A DNA stretch of 64,000 bases from [Bacillus] selenitireducens MLS10 (GTDB lineage Bacteria; Bacillota; Bacilli; Bacillales; Salisediminibacteriaceae): NCBI RefSeq assembly GCF_000093085.1, contig NC_014219.1, forward strand, positions 2,410,384 through 2,474,383, given 5' to 3'. Each line of letters opens with the position of its first letter. Position 1 is the first letter of the stretch. Positions 35,866 through 43,521 of this stretch are shown here, piece after piece. The notes below the pieces were generated by a model. That model made no database searches. It was given only the letters and a program-made list of their open reading frames with translations, and had not been told where the DNA came from. Position numbers and translations under genes: made by a program.

Positions 35866-36681
35866 GTGGAACAGCTCCGGCTACGCATTCATCATATTGT
35901 GGAACATAATTGGTTTCAGGGGATCATCATCACCCTGATTTTATTTAATGCCGTAATCGTTGGTCTTGAGACCTATCCTGGCATATATGCGGAATACCGC
36001 TCGTTTTTCTGGTCGGCAGATACGGCCCTTCTTTGGATTTTCACCGTCGAGATTGCCATGCGGTTATTTGCCGCAAAGCCCTTTTCAAGTTTTTTTAAGA
36101 GCAGCTGGAACTGGTTTGATTTTCTCATCGTCAGTGCCGGCCATATCTTCGTCGGTGCCCACTTTGTCACCGTGCTCCGGATTCTCCGGGTATTGAGGGT
36201 GTTTCGGGCCATTTCCGTCATTCCTTCACTGAGGAGACTTGTCGACGCCCTTCTCATGACGATTCCGTCACTCGGGAACATTATGCTGTTAATGGGAATT
36301 ATCTTTTACATCTTTGCGGTCATCGGTACGATGCTCTTTCAAACCGTGGCTCCCGAATATTTCGGAAATCTTCAGCTTTCGCTATTGACGCTCTTCCAGG
36401 TCGTGACGCTTGAATCCTGGGCAAGCGATGTCATGAGACCGATCTTTGACGAGCTCTGGTGGTCGTGGATCTATTTCGTTTTATTTGTCCTGGTCGGCAC
36501 CTTTGTCATCTTTAACCTGTTCATCGGAGTCATTGTCAGTAATGTGGAGAAATCGGAAACCTCTGAAAAAGAAGCGGCCACAGCCATCAGGGATGAGGCT
36601 CAGACGGAAGAAATCCGGGCACTACGCGGTGAGATCGAGGAGTTAAAAGCGCTGATTAAACAGGACAGGCAGGAAAAATAA
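35866..36681 (+). CDS. Voltage-gated sodium channel, NaChBac type
   Basis: 271 residues, one six-helix voltage-gated domain that forms homotetramers. S4 is readable as TVLRILRVLRVFRAI, with Arg every third residue. The pore helix and selectivity filter FQVVTLESWAS match the NaChBac filter of alkaliphilic Bacillus. S6 (FVIFNLFIGVIVSNV) is followed by an acidic coiled-coil tail (residues about 240-270) that would be the tetramerisation helix. Such channels admit sodium for pH homeostasis, motility and chemotaxis in alkaliphiles. GTG start at 35866 after GAGGAGG. Confidence 0.93.
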   Translation: MEQLRLRIHHIVEHNWFQGIIITLILFNAVIVGLETYPGIYAEYRSFFWSADTALLWIFTVEIAMRLFAAKPFSSFFKSSWNWFDFLIVSAGHIFVGAHFVTVLRILRVLRVFRAISVIPSLRRLVDALLMTIPSLGNIMLLMGIIFYIFAVIGTMLFQTVAPEYFGNLQLSLLTLFQVVTLESWASDVMRPIFDELWWSWIYFVLFVLVGTFVIFNLFIGVIVSNVEKSETSEKEAATAIRDEAQTEEIRALRGEIEELKALIKQDRQEK

Positions 36682-36688
36682 CATGGTA

Positions 36689-36705
36689 TGTCAGATTATC
36701 TGACG
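36689..36705 (+). promoter_or_regulatory. TnrA/GlnR box upstream of tnrA
   Basis: TGTCA-N7-TGACG against TGTNA-N7-TNACA: one mismatch. Its centre (36697) lies about 50 bp upstream of the start site expected from the TATAGT at 36735-36740, the usual distance for activation by TnrA. Suggests positive autoregulation. Confidence 0.7.
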
Positions 36706-36734
36706 ATTTTCACACGATGATTTTTCTTTCATGC

Positions 36735-36740
36735 TATAGT
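36735..36740 (+). promoter_or_regulatory. -10 element of the tnrA promoter
   Basis: TATAGT 42 bp before the TTG start; no good -35, as expected for an activator-dependent promoter. Confidence 0.55.
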
Positions 36741-36781
36741 AGAACAAACAACGCAACCAGCAGAGAAAGAGGCGATCCCCT

Positions 36782-37081
36782 TTGTCACTGGACTATAAAG
36801 ACAAAAAAGTCATCGGTATTGGTATAATGAGTGAACTGACAGGTCTCTCCGAGAGACAGATCCGTTACTATGAAGAACGTAAACTCGTCTTCCCGGAGCG
36901 GAGCAAAGGCGGAACCAGGAAGTATTCCTTCGCCGATGTTGAACGTCTCGTCGATATTGCAAACAAGATGGAAGACGGCATGCAGACGTTTGAGATCCGA
37001 AAGCAGGAAATGAAGAAGTCAGATGTTCGGGATAAAATGCTTCGCGGTCAGTTAAACGCTGCCTTCAAAATGCGTAAGTGA
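36782..37081 (+). CDS. tnrA: Nitrogen-regulatory MerR-family transcription factor TnrA
   Basis: 99 residues. Its N-terminal MerR helix-turn-helix ([21 protein letters not shown]) and the wing [13 protein letters not shown] match GlnR/TnrA. The short C-terminus ends [15 protein letters not shown], like the glutamine-synthetase-binding tail of TnrA, and lacks the longer autoinhibitory tail of GlnR. TTG start at 36782, with AGAGG 9 nt upstream, consistent with TnrA-type SYKDKKVI N-termini. Controls nitrogen-limitation genes. A near-perfect TnrA box lies in its own promoter. Confidence 0.9.
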   Translation: MSLDYKDKKVIGIGIMSELTGLSERQIRYYEERKLVFPERSKGGTRKYSFADVERLVDIANKMEDGMQTFEIRKQEMKKSDVRDKMLRGQLNAAFKMRK

Positions 37082-37102
37082 CGGATCTTTCCCCCTTACC
37101 AA

Positions 37103-37140
37103 AAAGAGGCTCACCGTCTGTTGTGACGGTGAGCCTCTTT
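37103..37140. terminator. Bidirectional terminator between tnrA and the OsmC gene
   Basis: AAAGAGGCTCACCGTC/GACGGTGAGCCTCTTT, a 16-bp perfect stem with a 6-nt loop between convergent genes. Confidence 0.92.
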
Positions 37141-37146
37141 GCATGA

Positions 37147-37581
37147 TCAGGACGCTTTTGTCCACTGATCGTTCATATCCACATTTGCCGCTTTCATCAT
37201 CGTATATACCGGGCAGCGGGACTCCACTTTTTCCTGCAGTTCCTGAATCCGGTCATCAGACTCGGACGTTTTCACAACAGCCTTGACTTCTACTGACTGA
37301 AAGTAAGGACGTACTTCAGGATCACCCATGAACCCTTTCGGGTCAAATTTGCCGCTGATTTCAAACGTAATGCCCTGCAGATCAAAATTCATTTCCTTCG
37401 CGGCCATATGCGCCGTTACATTCTCACATGATGCCAGTGCAGACAACGTGGTCTGAAGGGGATTCGGTCCTTCGTCTTTACCGCCCATCTGGCTTCCTTC
37501 ATCGAGGGTAAGGCTGTGCTTTCCTGCTTCAGCCTCCACTTTTAAGCCTTCTGACCGTGCTTTAATTTGAAATGTCATCAT
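37147..37581 (-). CDS. OsmC/Ohr-family peroxiredoxin-like protein (YhfA type)
   Basis: 144 residues with the two family cysteines, ALASCENVTAHM (about residue 52) and ESRCPVYTMM (about 122). Members reduce organic hydroperoxides with a Cys pair; the YhfA-like branch has no proven substrate. ATG at 37581 (MMTFQIKA; a second ATG is adjacent). Monocistronic or co-transcribed with the transporter 137 bp upstream. Confidence 0.85.
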   Translation of the reverse strand: MMTFQIKARSEGLKVEAEAGKHSLTLDEGSQMGGKDEGPNPLQTTLSALASCENVTAHMAAKEMNFDLQGITFEISGKFDPKGFMGDPEVRPYFQSVEVKAVVKTSESDDRIQELQEKVESRCPVYTMMKAANVDMNDQWTKAS

Positions 37582-37718
37582 TGTTAAAACGCACCTTTCT
37601 TAAAATAAGTTTTCCATAATGCATATAGGATAAACAGAGTATAAGCAACAGCCTGTTTCCAGGCTGTTGAGCGCCTCTGAACGCTCATATTCTTCGGGAT
37701 ACCCTGATGGGAATCCGT

Positions 37719-38711
37719 TTAAACACTTGCCTCACTGCCTGATGTAACTGCTGATTCTTTAAACCAGCGCTTCCCGGCAAATTTCGCATAAAACGAAATG
37801 CTCGAATATTGGAACATAAAGGCAATCGTGACCAGAATCGCGGCTTCCGCAGAAAAGGCCGTAGCTGCGATCCCGATGGCAATGGATAAATTTCGGAGAA
37901 CCGTGCCGTTGACAAGGGCAATCCCGTCATTTCGGTTAAAGACTTTTCGGGCTACGAACGTTGCGAACACGTAGTTAATCACATAGAACAGGAGAATCGA
38001 AAATGCCGCAAGGACGATCAGTGACAGATTGCCTACGAGCATCTCCGCTCTCGCACTCGTACTGACAAAGACGACATAAAGGAGCCCCCAAATACTGAGC
38101 GGTGCAAGATTCGGCTTAATTTTCCTCTGAAATTCCTGTTGCGTGACTTTTTTCATGATCAGTTTAGTGGCGATCTGACCGAGGACGAGTGGAACGAATA
38201 CGACTGTGAAGATGGTCTGAAAGGTATTGAAAATATCAATCGGCACATATTGACCAACCATGACAAGCAAGTACCACGGTGTCAGAACGGAGCCGATGAT
38301 TAATCCGAAGACCGTCAGTTTCACGGCTGCAGGGACATTCCCTTTTTGAATGCCCGTCCAGGCAATCGTCATCCCGCTTGTCGGCAAAAGTGCTACGAGA
38401 GCGAGCCCTGCAAACATCAGCGGTTCATCTCGCAAAATAGTGAATCCGATCAGCATGGCAACAAGCGGAATCCAGATGAAGTTGATCAGAAAAGAGACCC
38501 CGATCAGTTTCGATTCCTGCCGGATTTTCGTCAGTTCCTGCAGTTTCAACCCGACCATTGTTGCAAAAATCATGATGATCGTCGCTGCGAGGATGGTTGA
38601 ACCAAGCGCTGACGTGTCAACGTTTAAACCGATGATAAAGCTGATAATCAATACTGATGGCAGAACCAGCAGCAGGTGTTTTTGTGGAAAATGATAAAGT
38701 TTCATTAGCAT
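37719..38711 (-). CDS. Bile acid:sodium symporter (BASS) family transporter
   Basis: 330 residues and about ten hydrophobic helices. Typical BASS segments include LVALLPTSGMTIAWTGIQKG and the VNGTVLRNLSIAIGIAATAF region, where the sodium-binding crossover is expected. Bacterial members move organic anions with sodium; some ACR3-like relatives export arsenite, but the Cys of ACR3 is not seen. ATG at 38711 after GGGGTG (8 nt). Behind a promoter with an inverted repeat at 38738-38753. Confidence 0.82.
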   Translation of the reverse strand: MLMKLYHFPQKHLLLVLPSVLIISFIIGLNVDTSALGSTILAATIIMIFATMVGLKLQELTKIRQESKLIGVSFLINFIWIPLVAMLIGFTILRDEPLMFAGLALVALLPTSGMTIAWTGIQKGNVPAAVKLTVFGLIIGSVLTPWYLLVMVGQYVPIDIFNTFQTIFTVVFVPLVLGQIATKLIMKKVTQQEFQRKIKPNLAPLSIWGLLYVVFVSTSARAEMLVGNLSLIVLAAFSILLFYVINYVFATFVARKVFNRNDGIALVNGTVLRNLSIAIGIAATAFSAEAAILVTIAFMFQYSSISFYAKFAGKRWFKESAVTSGSEASV

Positions 38712-38737
38712 TGTATGTTCACCCCACCCTGAAATAA

Positions 38738-38789
38738 ATACCCCATTAGGTATAACAGTATGTTACTACGCGTATGATGCTTTTGTCAA
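38738..38789 (-). promoter_or_regulatory. Promoter and operator-like repeat of the BASS transporter gene
   Basis: Minus strand TTGACA (38784-38789), an 18-nt spacer, TAACAT (38760-38765), then ATACC-TAATGG-GGTAT (38738-38753) over the expected start site. The repeat resembles sites bound by CsoR/CstR-type repressors (ATACCC/GGGTAT), which is only a resemblance. Confidence 0.5.
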
Positions 38790-38969
38790 CACCCCAGACC
38801 ATTTTCTCCTAAAACCTTTACCTGACAGGGGTTGTCACCTACGTACCGGCTGGTCAAACTGTACCACTATCATGCGACTGAATCATGAAACGGCTTACAG
38901 AAGTTGAACGAAGAACGGATTTTTGAGAGACGATAACCACCCATTTATTTACCAATCATGGCAATTCAG

Positions 38970-38998
38970 TTGACTTTTCCCCATTTTCAACCTACACT
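38970..38998 (+). promoter_or_regulatory. Promoter of the darB-like gene
   Basis: TTGACT (38970-38975), a 17-nt spacer and TACACT (38993-38998). Confidence 0.65.
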
Positions 38999-39054
38999 AT
39001 TCACTGAACAAGCATTCTTGGATCCATACTTCTTAAGAGAGAGTGTGCATAACT

Positions 39055-39528
39055 ATGCCAAATATTAAAGAACAGGATTTGCTCAGTTCGGGCATTGAGC
39101 GATTCATTACGCCTGCAAAGGATGTCGCCCACGTCCAGCCGGAAAACAGCCTTGAACATGCCCTCCTGGTCCTTGTAAAATCAGGTTATACAGCCATTCC
39201 GGTCTTATCAACTACTTTTCAGCTTCGCGGCATTATCAGTAAAGCCCAGGTGCTTGATTCCATGCTCGGTACAGAACGGATCGAACCGGAGCGTCTCAGC
39301 CAATTCCTCGTGCAGGATATGATGACGGAAGATGTGGGATCTGTGCTGCATTCATCAACATTAGAACGGGTGATGAACATCTCCATTAATTATCCTTTCG
39401 TCTGTGTTGAGAATGAGAACGGGGCCTTTGAAGGCATCGTTACACGAAGCAAACTGCTCGCTCATTTAAACGGCTATCTCCATGAACAAAGACGGCAACT
39501 CCAGCAAAACGAGAGTCAGGACGAGTAA
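39055..39528 (+). CDS. darB: CBS-domain protein, DarB (CbpB/YkuL)-like
   Basis: 157 residues made of two CBS motifs (about residues 15-75 and 85-145; SGYTAIPVLSTTFQLRGIIS and NYPFVCVENENGAFEGIVTR). B. subtilis DarB (147 residues) binds c-di-AMP and, when free of it, activates Rel and pyruvate carboxylase. The domain plan and length fit that family. The ATG at 39055 is used; the GTG at 39043 lies within the purine-rich ribosome site. It has its own promoter and terminator. Confidence 0.8.
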   Translation: MPNIKEQDLLSSGIERFITPAKDVAHVQPENSLEHALLVLVKSGYTAIPVLSTTFQLRGIISKAQVLDSMLGTERIEPERLSQFLVQDMMTEDVGSVLHSSTLERVMNISINYPFVCVENENGAFEGIVTRSKLLAHLNGYLHEQRRQLQQNESQDE

Positions 39529-39543
39529 GTCCTGACTCTTTTG
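39513..39543 (+). terminator. Intrinsic terminator overlapping the end of darB
   Basis: GAGTCAGGAC/GTCCTGACTC 10-bp stem, 6-nt loop, TTTTG; its left arm is inside the last codons. Confidence 0.88.
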
Positions 39544-39593
39544 TATGTGTCGATGAAGGACCCACTATTCTGACAGATCGAGGTGACAGAAAG

Positions 39594-40613
39594 ATGTCTG
39601 ATTCTTTATTTACGCCTATCACAATGAAGGGCGTCACGTTTAAAAACCGAATCGTCATGGCTCCAATGTGTATGTACGCGTCTTACAACGAGGATGGCAT
39701 GGTCACACCCTGGCATGTGACCCATTACGAATCAAGGGCCGCAGGCCAGGCCGGCCTGATTTGCATCGAAGCGACCAGCGTCACAGAAAACGGCACCATT
39801 TCCCCACAGGATCTCGGGATCTATGATGACGGGCACGTCGACGGCTTGAAAACCCTGACCGACGGTATTCACCGTCATGGCGCGAAAGCTGCCATTCAGC
39901 TCGCACACGCCGGCCGAAAAGCAGTCTATGACGGGACGATCAAAGCTCCTTCGGCGATTCCTTTCGATGACAACGCCCGAACGCCCGATGAACTGACAAC
40001 GGATGAGATCAAAGATCTGATCCGCCGGTTCCAACAGGCAGCCATTCGCGCGAATCAGGCCGGTTTTGATGTCATCGAGCTTCACGGTGCCCACGGCTAT
40101 CTGATAAACCAGTTTCTCTCCCCGCTGTCAAACAAACGGACAGATCAATATGGCGGAACGCTTGAAAACCGGTTCCGCCTGTTAAAAGAGATCACGGAAG
40201 CGGTTCAGGACGTGTGGGACGGTCCCCTCTTCGTTCGATTGTCTCTGAATGAATATCACCCGGAAGGCAATCAGGACAATGATTTTGACTTCCTGGCAAC
40301 GGAGCTTAAACGCCTCGGCGTCGATCTGATTGATTGCAGCTCCGGTGGCGTCGTCCGCACACCAATTGATGTTTATCCCGGTTACCAGATCCCTCTTGCG
40401 GAGCGGCTGAAGGCCGCGACCGGCATCCGCACCGGGGCCGTCGGGCTGATTACAACGGCAGAAACGGCCGATGAAATCATCCGGAACGATCGCGCGGATC
40501 TCGTTTTTCTCGGACGGGAGCTGTTGCGGAATCCCTACTGGCCACTCTTTGCCGCAGAGACACTGAAAGCGGAAATTGAGCCACCGAAACCTTACAGGGC
40601 CGGGTGGCTGTAA
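39594..40613 (+). CDS. namA: NADPH dehydrogenase, old yellow enzyme family (YqjM/NamA)
   Basis: 339-residue FMN enoate reductase. YqjM-specific residues are present: APMCMYAS (Cys and Tyr near FMN), IQLAHAGRKA, substrate histidines in ELHGAHGYL, and the C-terminal PYRAGWL containing the arginine finger that reaches the neighbouring subunit. It reduces activated C=C bonds and nitro-esters and is thought to detoxify electrophiles. Own terminator; in B. subtilis it lies near proI/yqjQ, here about 5 kb away. Confidence 0.94.
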   Translation: MSDSLFTPITMKGVTFKNRIVMAPMCMYASYNEDGMVTPWHVTHYESRAAGQAGLICIEATSVTENGTISPQDLGIYDDGHVDGLKTLTDGIHRHGAKAAIQLAHAGRKAVYDGTIKAPSAIPFDDNARTPDELTTDEIKDLIRRFQQAAIRANQAGFDVIELHGAHGYLINQFLSPLSNKRTDQYGGTLENRFRLLKEITEAVQDVWDGPLFVRLSLNEYHPEGNQDNDFDFLATELKRLGVDLIDCSSGGVVRTPIDVYPGYQIPLAERLKAATGIRTGAVGLITTAETADEIIRNDRADLVFLGRELLRNPYWPLFAAETLKAEIEPPKPYRAGWL

Positions 40614-40632
40614 GCAGGTTGATTAAGATCAC

Positions 40633-40678
40633 AAAAAGAGGTACACGGACACATCACTGTGTTCATGTACCTCTTTTT
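40633..40678. terminator. Bidirectional terminator after namA
   Basis: AAAAAGAGGTAC/GTACCTCTTTTT with a CACA/TGTG inner part. It ends 1 bp before the stop of the convergent SRPBCC gene. Confidence 0.85.
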
Positions 40679-40679
40679 A

Positions 40680-41123
40680 TCAGTTTGTGCGGGGCCTGAA
40701 CTGTTTCATCAGCTGCCGTTCGCGGTCCTTGAACATTCCTTTTAACATCAGCCTGACAAAAGGTGACGGCACAAGTGACGAGAATTCGACCCGGTCAATC
40801 ATTCTCGTCCTACCATCATCAAGCTCTTTAAACGCATGGACATGTCGCCAGCTTTTAAACGGAAACGGAAGCTCCGTTCCCTCATCCATAAAAAACGCGC
40901 GGGGCACCACCTTGGTAATCCGCCCCTTCCACTGCATTTTGATAATCAGAAAATCCATCTGGAGATGCACATCGCTGCCTTCATACACATCCTTCTCGCC
41001 AAGAATACGGATTTTAGGAAAGCCGGTAATGGCTGCAAGGTTCTCGTTAGTCTGAAAAAACGCCCATACTTCATCAAGCGGGCGGTCAATATCGGTTTTG
41101 AAATAAAATGTATCCTTGAACAT
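40680..41123 (-). CDS. SRPBCC (START/polyketide-cyclase fold) protein
   Basis: 147 residues with the SRPBCC start FYFKTDIDRPLDEVWAFF and a C-terminal long helix (RLMLKGMFKDRERQLMKQF). This helix-grip fold binds lipids or other hydrophobic ligands; ligand unknown. The ATG at 41123 has GAAAGGG 9 nt upstream; the frame extended to 41183 is not supported. Single gene, convergent with namA. Confidence 0.78.
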   Translation of the reverse strand: MFKDTFYFKTDIDRPLDEVWAFFQTNENLAAITGFPKIRILGEKDVYEGSDVHLQMDFLIIKMQWKGRITKVVPRAFFMDEGTELPFPFKSWRHVHAFKELDDGRTRMIDRVEFSSLVPSPFVRLMLKGMFKDRERQLMKQFRPRTN

Positions 41124-41220
41124 TGGCCTCATCCCTTTCAAATCGTGTGGGTCTATTTTATGATGGGAGGAGGACAATAGCAACGTATTTCACTTACAAC
41201 TCAGGAAAAAGGACGTGGTC

Positions 41221-42468
41221 ATGATGAGCTTCAGGTTCCAAAAACGCATTCGCGTTGCCCCCGGAATTCGTGTCAATTTGAGTAAACGCGGCATCAGTAC
41301 CTCTGTCGGACGTCGGGGCGGCACGGTCTCTGTCGGAAGAAGAGGTGTGCACGGGAATGTCGGGTTGCCCGGCACCGGTCTTTCCTACCGGACAAAACTG
41401 AACAAAAAAGGCAGTTCAAAAGCGTCTTCCTCTACGAAAGCGTCAAACCAATCCGCTTCCGGGGCCAATCAGGAACAAATCGACGTCAGATGGGATGACT
41501 CGATTCAGGACGTCCGTTTTTACAAAGGCGATGGCATTGCCCTTTCTGAAGACGAATCAAAAGCCGTCAGACGGGCATTCAAAGAGGATCTCACAGCTAT
41601 TTATGAAGAAAAGGCCGATGAAATCAATGAACGCACAGCCCGTCTTCTCCGGCTCCATCAGGACGCCTTTGACGAAGAGATCCCCCTTGAAGAGTGTATG
41701 ACGGAAGGCATTCACGATCAACCCGAAGCGCCTTCTTTTCAAACCTTCTATGATCAGCGAATGGCAGACGTCACCGGCACGTTCTCCTTCTTTGACCGCC
41801 TCCTGCACCTGCTTCCTTCAAAAAAACAGGAGCTTCACCAGATAGTCAACGGTGACGCCCAAATGCAGTTCACTGAAGCCAAGACGGATTATGAAGAAAC
41901 GATCCGTTCTTTAAAAGAAGAGCAGGAACACCGTCAGAAACTGATGACCCGTGTAAAAGAGGGGGATACGGAAGCGATGGAAGAATGGTCACTCATCTAT
42001 CTCGACGAGCTTGACTTCCCCCTCGAAACGGACGTCGATTTTCATATCCCGCAACCGGACACCGCCTATGTCGACGTGGATCTCCCGAACCCCGACAAAG
42101 TTCCGGTCAAAGAGGCCGAGGTCCTGAAATCAGGCAAACTGAAGATCACGGAAAAGACCCAGCGCGATCAGCGCGATCACTACGCCCGCCTCGCAGGCGG
42201 CACGGCGCTGTATCTCGCAAGCTACTTCTTTGCGTATCTGCCGACGGTTCACTGTGTCGTGGTCTCCGGCTACCAGCAGGTGTTAAACGAAGGCACCGGC
42301 CACGAGGACGACGTCTATATTTACAGCGTCAAAATTGACCAGGACACCTTCCGGTCGCTGAATCTCGATCAGGTCCACCCGTTTTCGGCTCTCGAACAGT
42401 TCGATCATCGAATCAACGCGACCAAGACGTTCGTATTAAAAGAAATCGACCCCTTTGCACCTGAATAG
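41221..42468 (+). CDS. DUF4236 protein with a large uncharacterised C-terminal region
   Basis: 415 residues. Residues 1-60 are a DUF4236 domain (FRFQKRIRVAPGIRVNLSKR; VGRRGG and VGLPGTGLSY), a short beta-rich module of unknown function. A Ser/Lys linker follows, then about 330 residues containing a probable coiled coil (TDYEETIRSLKEEQEHRQKL) and no motif I recognise. No signal peptide. The ATG at 41221 has AAGGA 7 nt upstream; 41224 is an equal alternative. Codon use in the 3' half is noticeably GC-rich compared with its neighbours. Confidence 0.75.
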   Translation: MMSFRFQKRIRVAPGIRVNLSKRGISTSVGRRGGTVSVGRRGVHGNVGLPGTGLSYRTKLNKKGSSKASSSTKASNQSASGANQEQIDVRWDDSIQDVRFYKGDGIALSEDESKAVRRAFKEDLTAIYEEKADEINERTARLLRLHQDAFDEEIPLEECMTEGIHDQPEAPSFQTFYDQRMADVTGTFSFFDRLLHLLPSKKQELHQIVNGDAQMQFTEAKTDYEETIRSLKEEQEHRQKLMTRVKEGDTEAMEEWSLIYLDELDFPLETDVDFHIPQPDTAYVDVDLPNPDKVPVKEAEVLKSGKLKITEKTQRDQRDHYARLAGGTALYLASYFFAYLPTVHCVVVSGYQQVLNEGTGHEDDVYIYSVKIDQDTFRSLNLDQVHPFSALEQFDHRINATKTFVLKEIDPFAPE

Positions 42469-42475
42469 AAGAGTC

Positions 42476-42518
42476 AAAGAAGGATGCGAACCCCTCTTAA
42501 AGGGCCGCATCCTTCTTT
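42476..42518. terminator. Bidirectional terminator between the DUF4236 gene and the LacI-family gene
   Basis: AAAGAAGGATGCG/CGCATCCTTCTTT, a 13-bp perfect stem, between convergent genes. Confidence 0.9.
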
Positions 42519-42526
42519 GTCGTCTC

Positions 42527-43504
42527 TCAGGTCGTCATTCCCTGACGAAGCGTCACGGGAAGAGGTTCCGTCCTGGTATCCGGTTCCTTCCCCTCTATTT
42601 GGGCGATGAGCAGCGCCACACACGTTTCTGCGAGTTCCTCCACCGGCTGCAGAACCGTTGTCAGCGGAAATGGGGCATAAGCCGTCGATGCCGTTCCGTC
42701 GTACCCGACGATCTTCAACGCCTCAGGAACCCTGATGGACTGCTCAAAAGCCGTCTGTAACACCATGGACGCAAGGAGGTCACTCCCGGCAAAGACACCG
42801 TCAAACGTTCCGTCACGAAGCGCATCCGCGACGTCGTCTTTCACATGATCGAGCTTCAGAATATGTGTATCACCGTATATATGCCGGTACGTTACCCCGT
42901 GCCGATCGAAATACCGTTTCGCCGCTTCATAGCGGATCTCACCGGCTACAGCTGTCTTTGGGTGTCCCCCTGTCATCAGCACATGCCGGCAGCCTCGCTC
43001 CACGAGATGCGCCGCAGCGAGTTCCCCGCCCTGCCAGTGATCGGATGAAACGGTCGGAACACGGTCTCCCAGAACCCTTTCGAAGCTTACGACAGGCTGA
43101 TCAAGCGTGGACGCGTCATAGACCACATTCGTATGGCTCGCAAACAGAAGCCCGTCAACCCGACTGCCCCGAAGCATATCCACGTAATCCTGTTCCTTCT
43201 CCGCCTCATAATGGCTGTTACAGAGGATCAGTTTGTAGCCCGCCTCAGAAAGACGCTGTTCCACTGCCTTCGTCCACTGAGCGAAAAATGGATGGGACAC
43301 ATCAGGGACAATGACCCCAATGAGGGAGGTTTTCTGTTTTTGCAGGGCACGGGCCATTTCATTCGGACGGTAATCAAGTCTTGCCATCGCGCTGTACACA
43401 TTGTTCTTCAACGCTTCACTCAGATAGCCCCGGTTATTGAGCACCCTCGACACACTCGTGACAGAGACGCCCGCTTCTTTTGCAATGTCTTTAATCGTCG
43501 CCAT
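42527..43504 (-). CDS. LacI/GalR-family repressor, ScrR-like
   Basis: 325 residues. The N-terminal HTH is ATIKDIAKEAGVSVTSVSRV, with hinge MARALQKQKTSLIGVIVPD, followed by a periplasmic-binding-protein-like sensor domain. It lies 17 bp downstream of the sucrose phosphorylase gene in the same operon, so it probably represses that operon through the palindrome at 44996-45009. Sucrose or a phosphorylated sugar would be the inducer (inference). Confidence 0.88.
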   Translation of the reverse strand: MATIKDIAKEAGVSVTSVSRVLNNRGYLSEALKNNVYSAMARLDYRPNEMARALQKQKTSLIGVIVPDVSHPFFAQWTKAVEQRLSEAGYKLILCNSHYEAEKEQDYVDMLRGSRVDGLLFASHTNVVYDASTLDQPVVSFERVLGDRVPTVSSDHWQGGELAAAHLVERGCRHVLMTGGHPKTAVAGEIRYEAAKRYFDRHGVTYRHIYGDTHILKLDHVKDDVADALRDGTFDGVFAGSDLLASMVLQTAFEQSIRVPEALKIVGYDGTASTAYAPFPLTTVLQPVEELAETCVALLIAQIEGKEPDTRTEPLPVTLRQGMTT

Positions 43505-43521
43505 CGCTCTTCACTCCGTTT

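Larger units (their letters stand above)
38712..39054. other. Divergent regulatory region between the BASS transporter and the darB-like gene
   Basis: 343 bp with no gene. It holds a minus-strand promoter plus operator-like repeat (38738-38789) and a plus-strand promoter, TTGACT-N17-TACACT (38970-38998), for the CBS protein. Nothing else was identified between 38790 and 38969. Confidence 0.6.
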
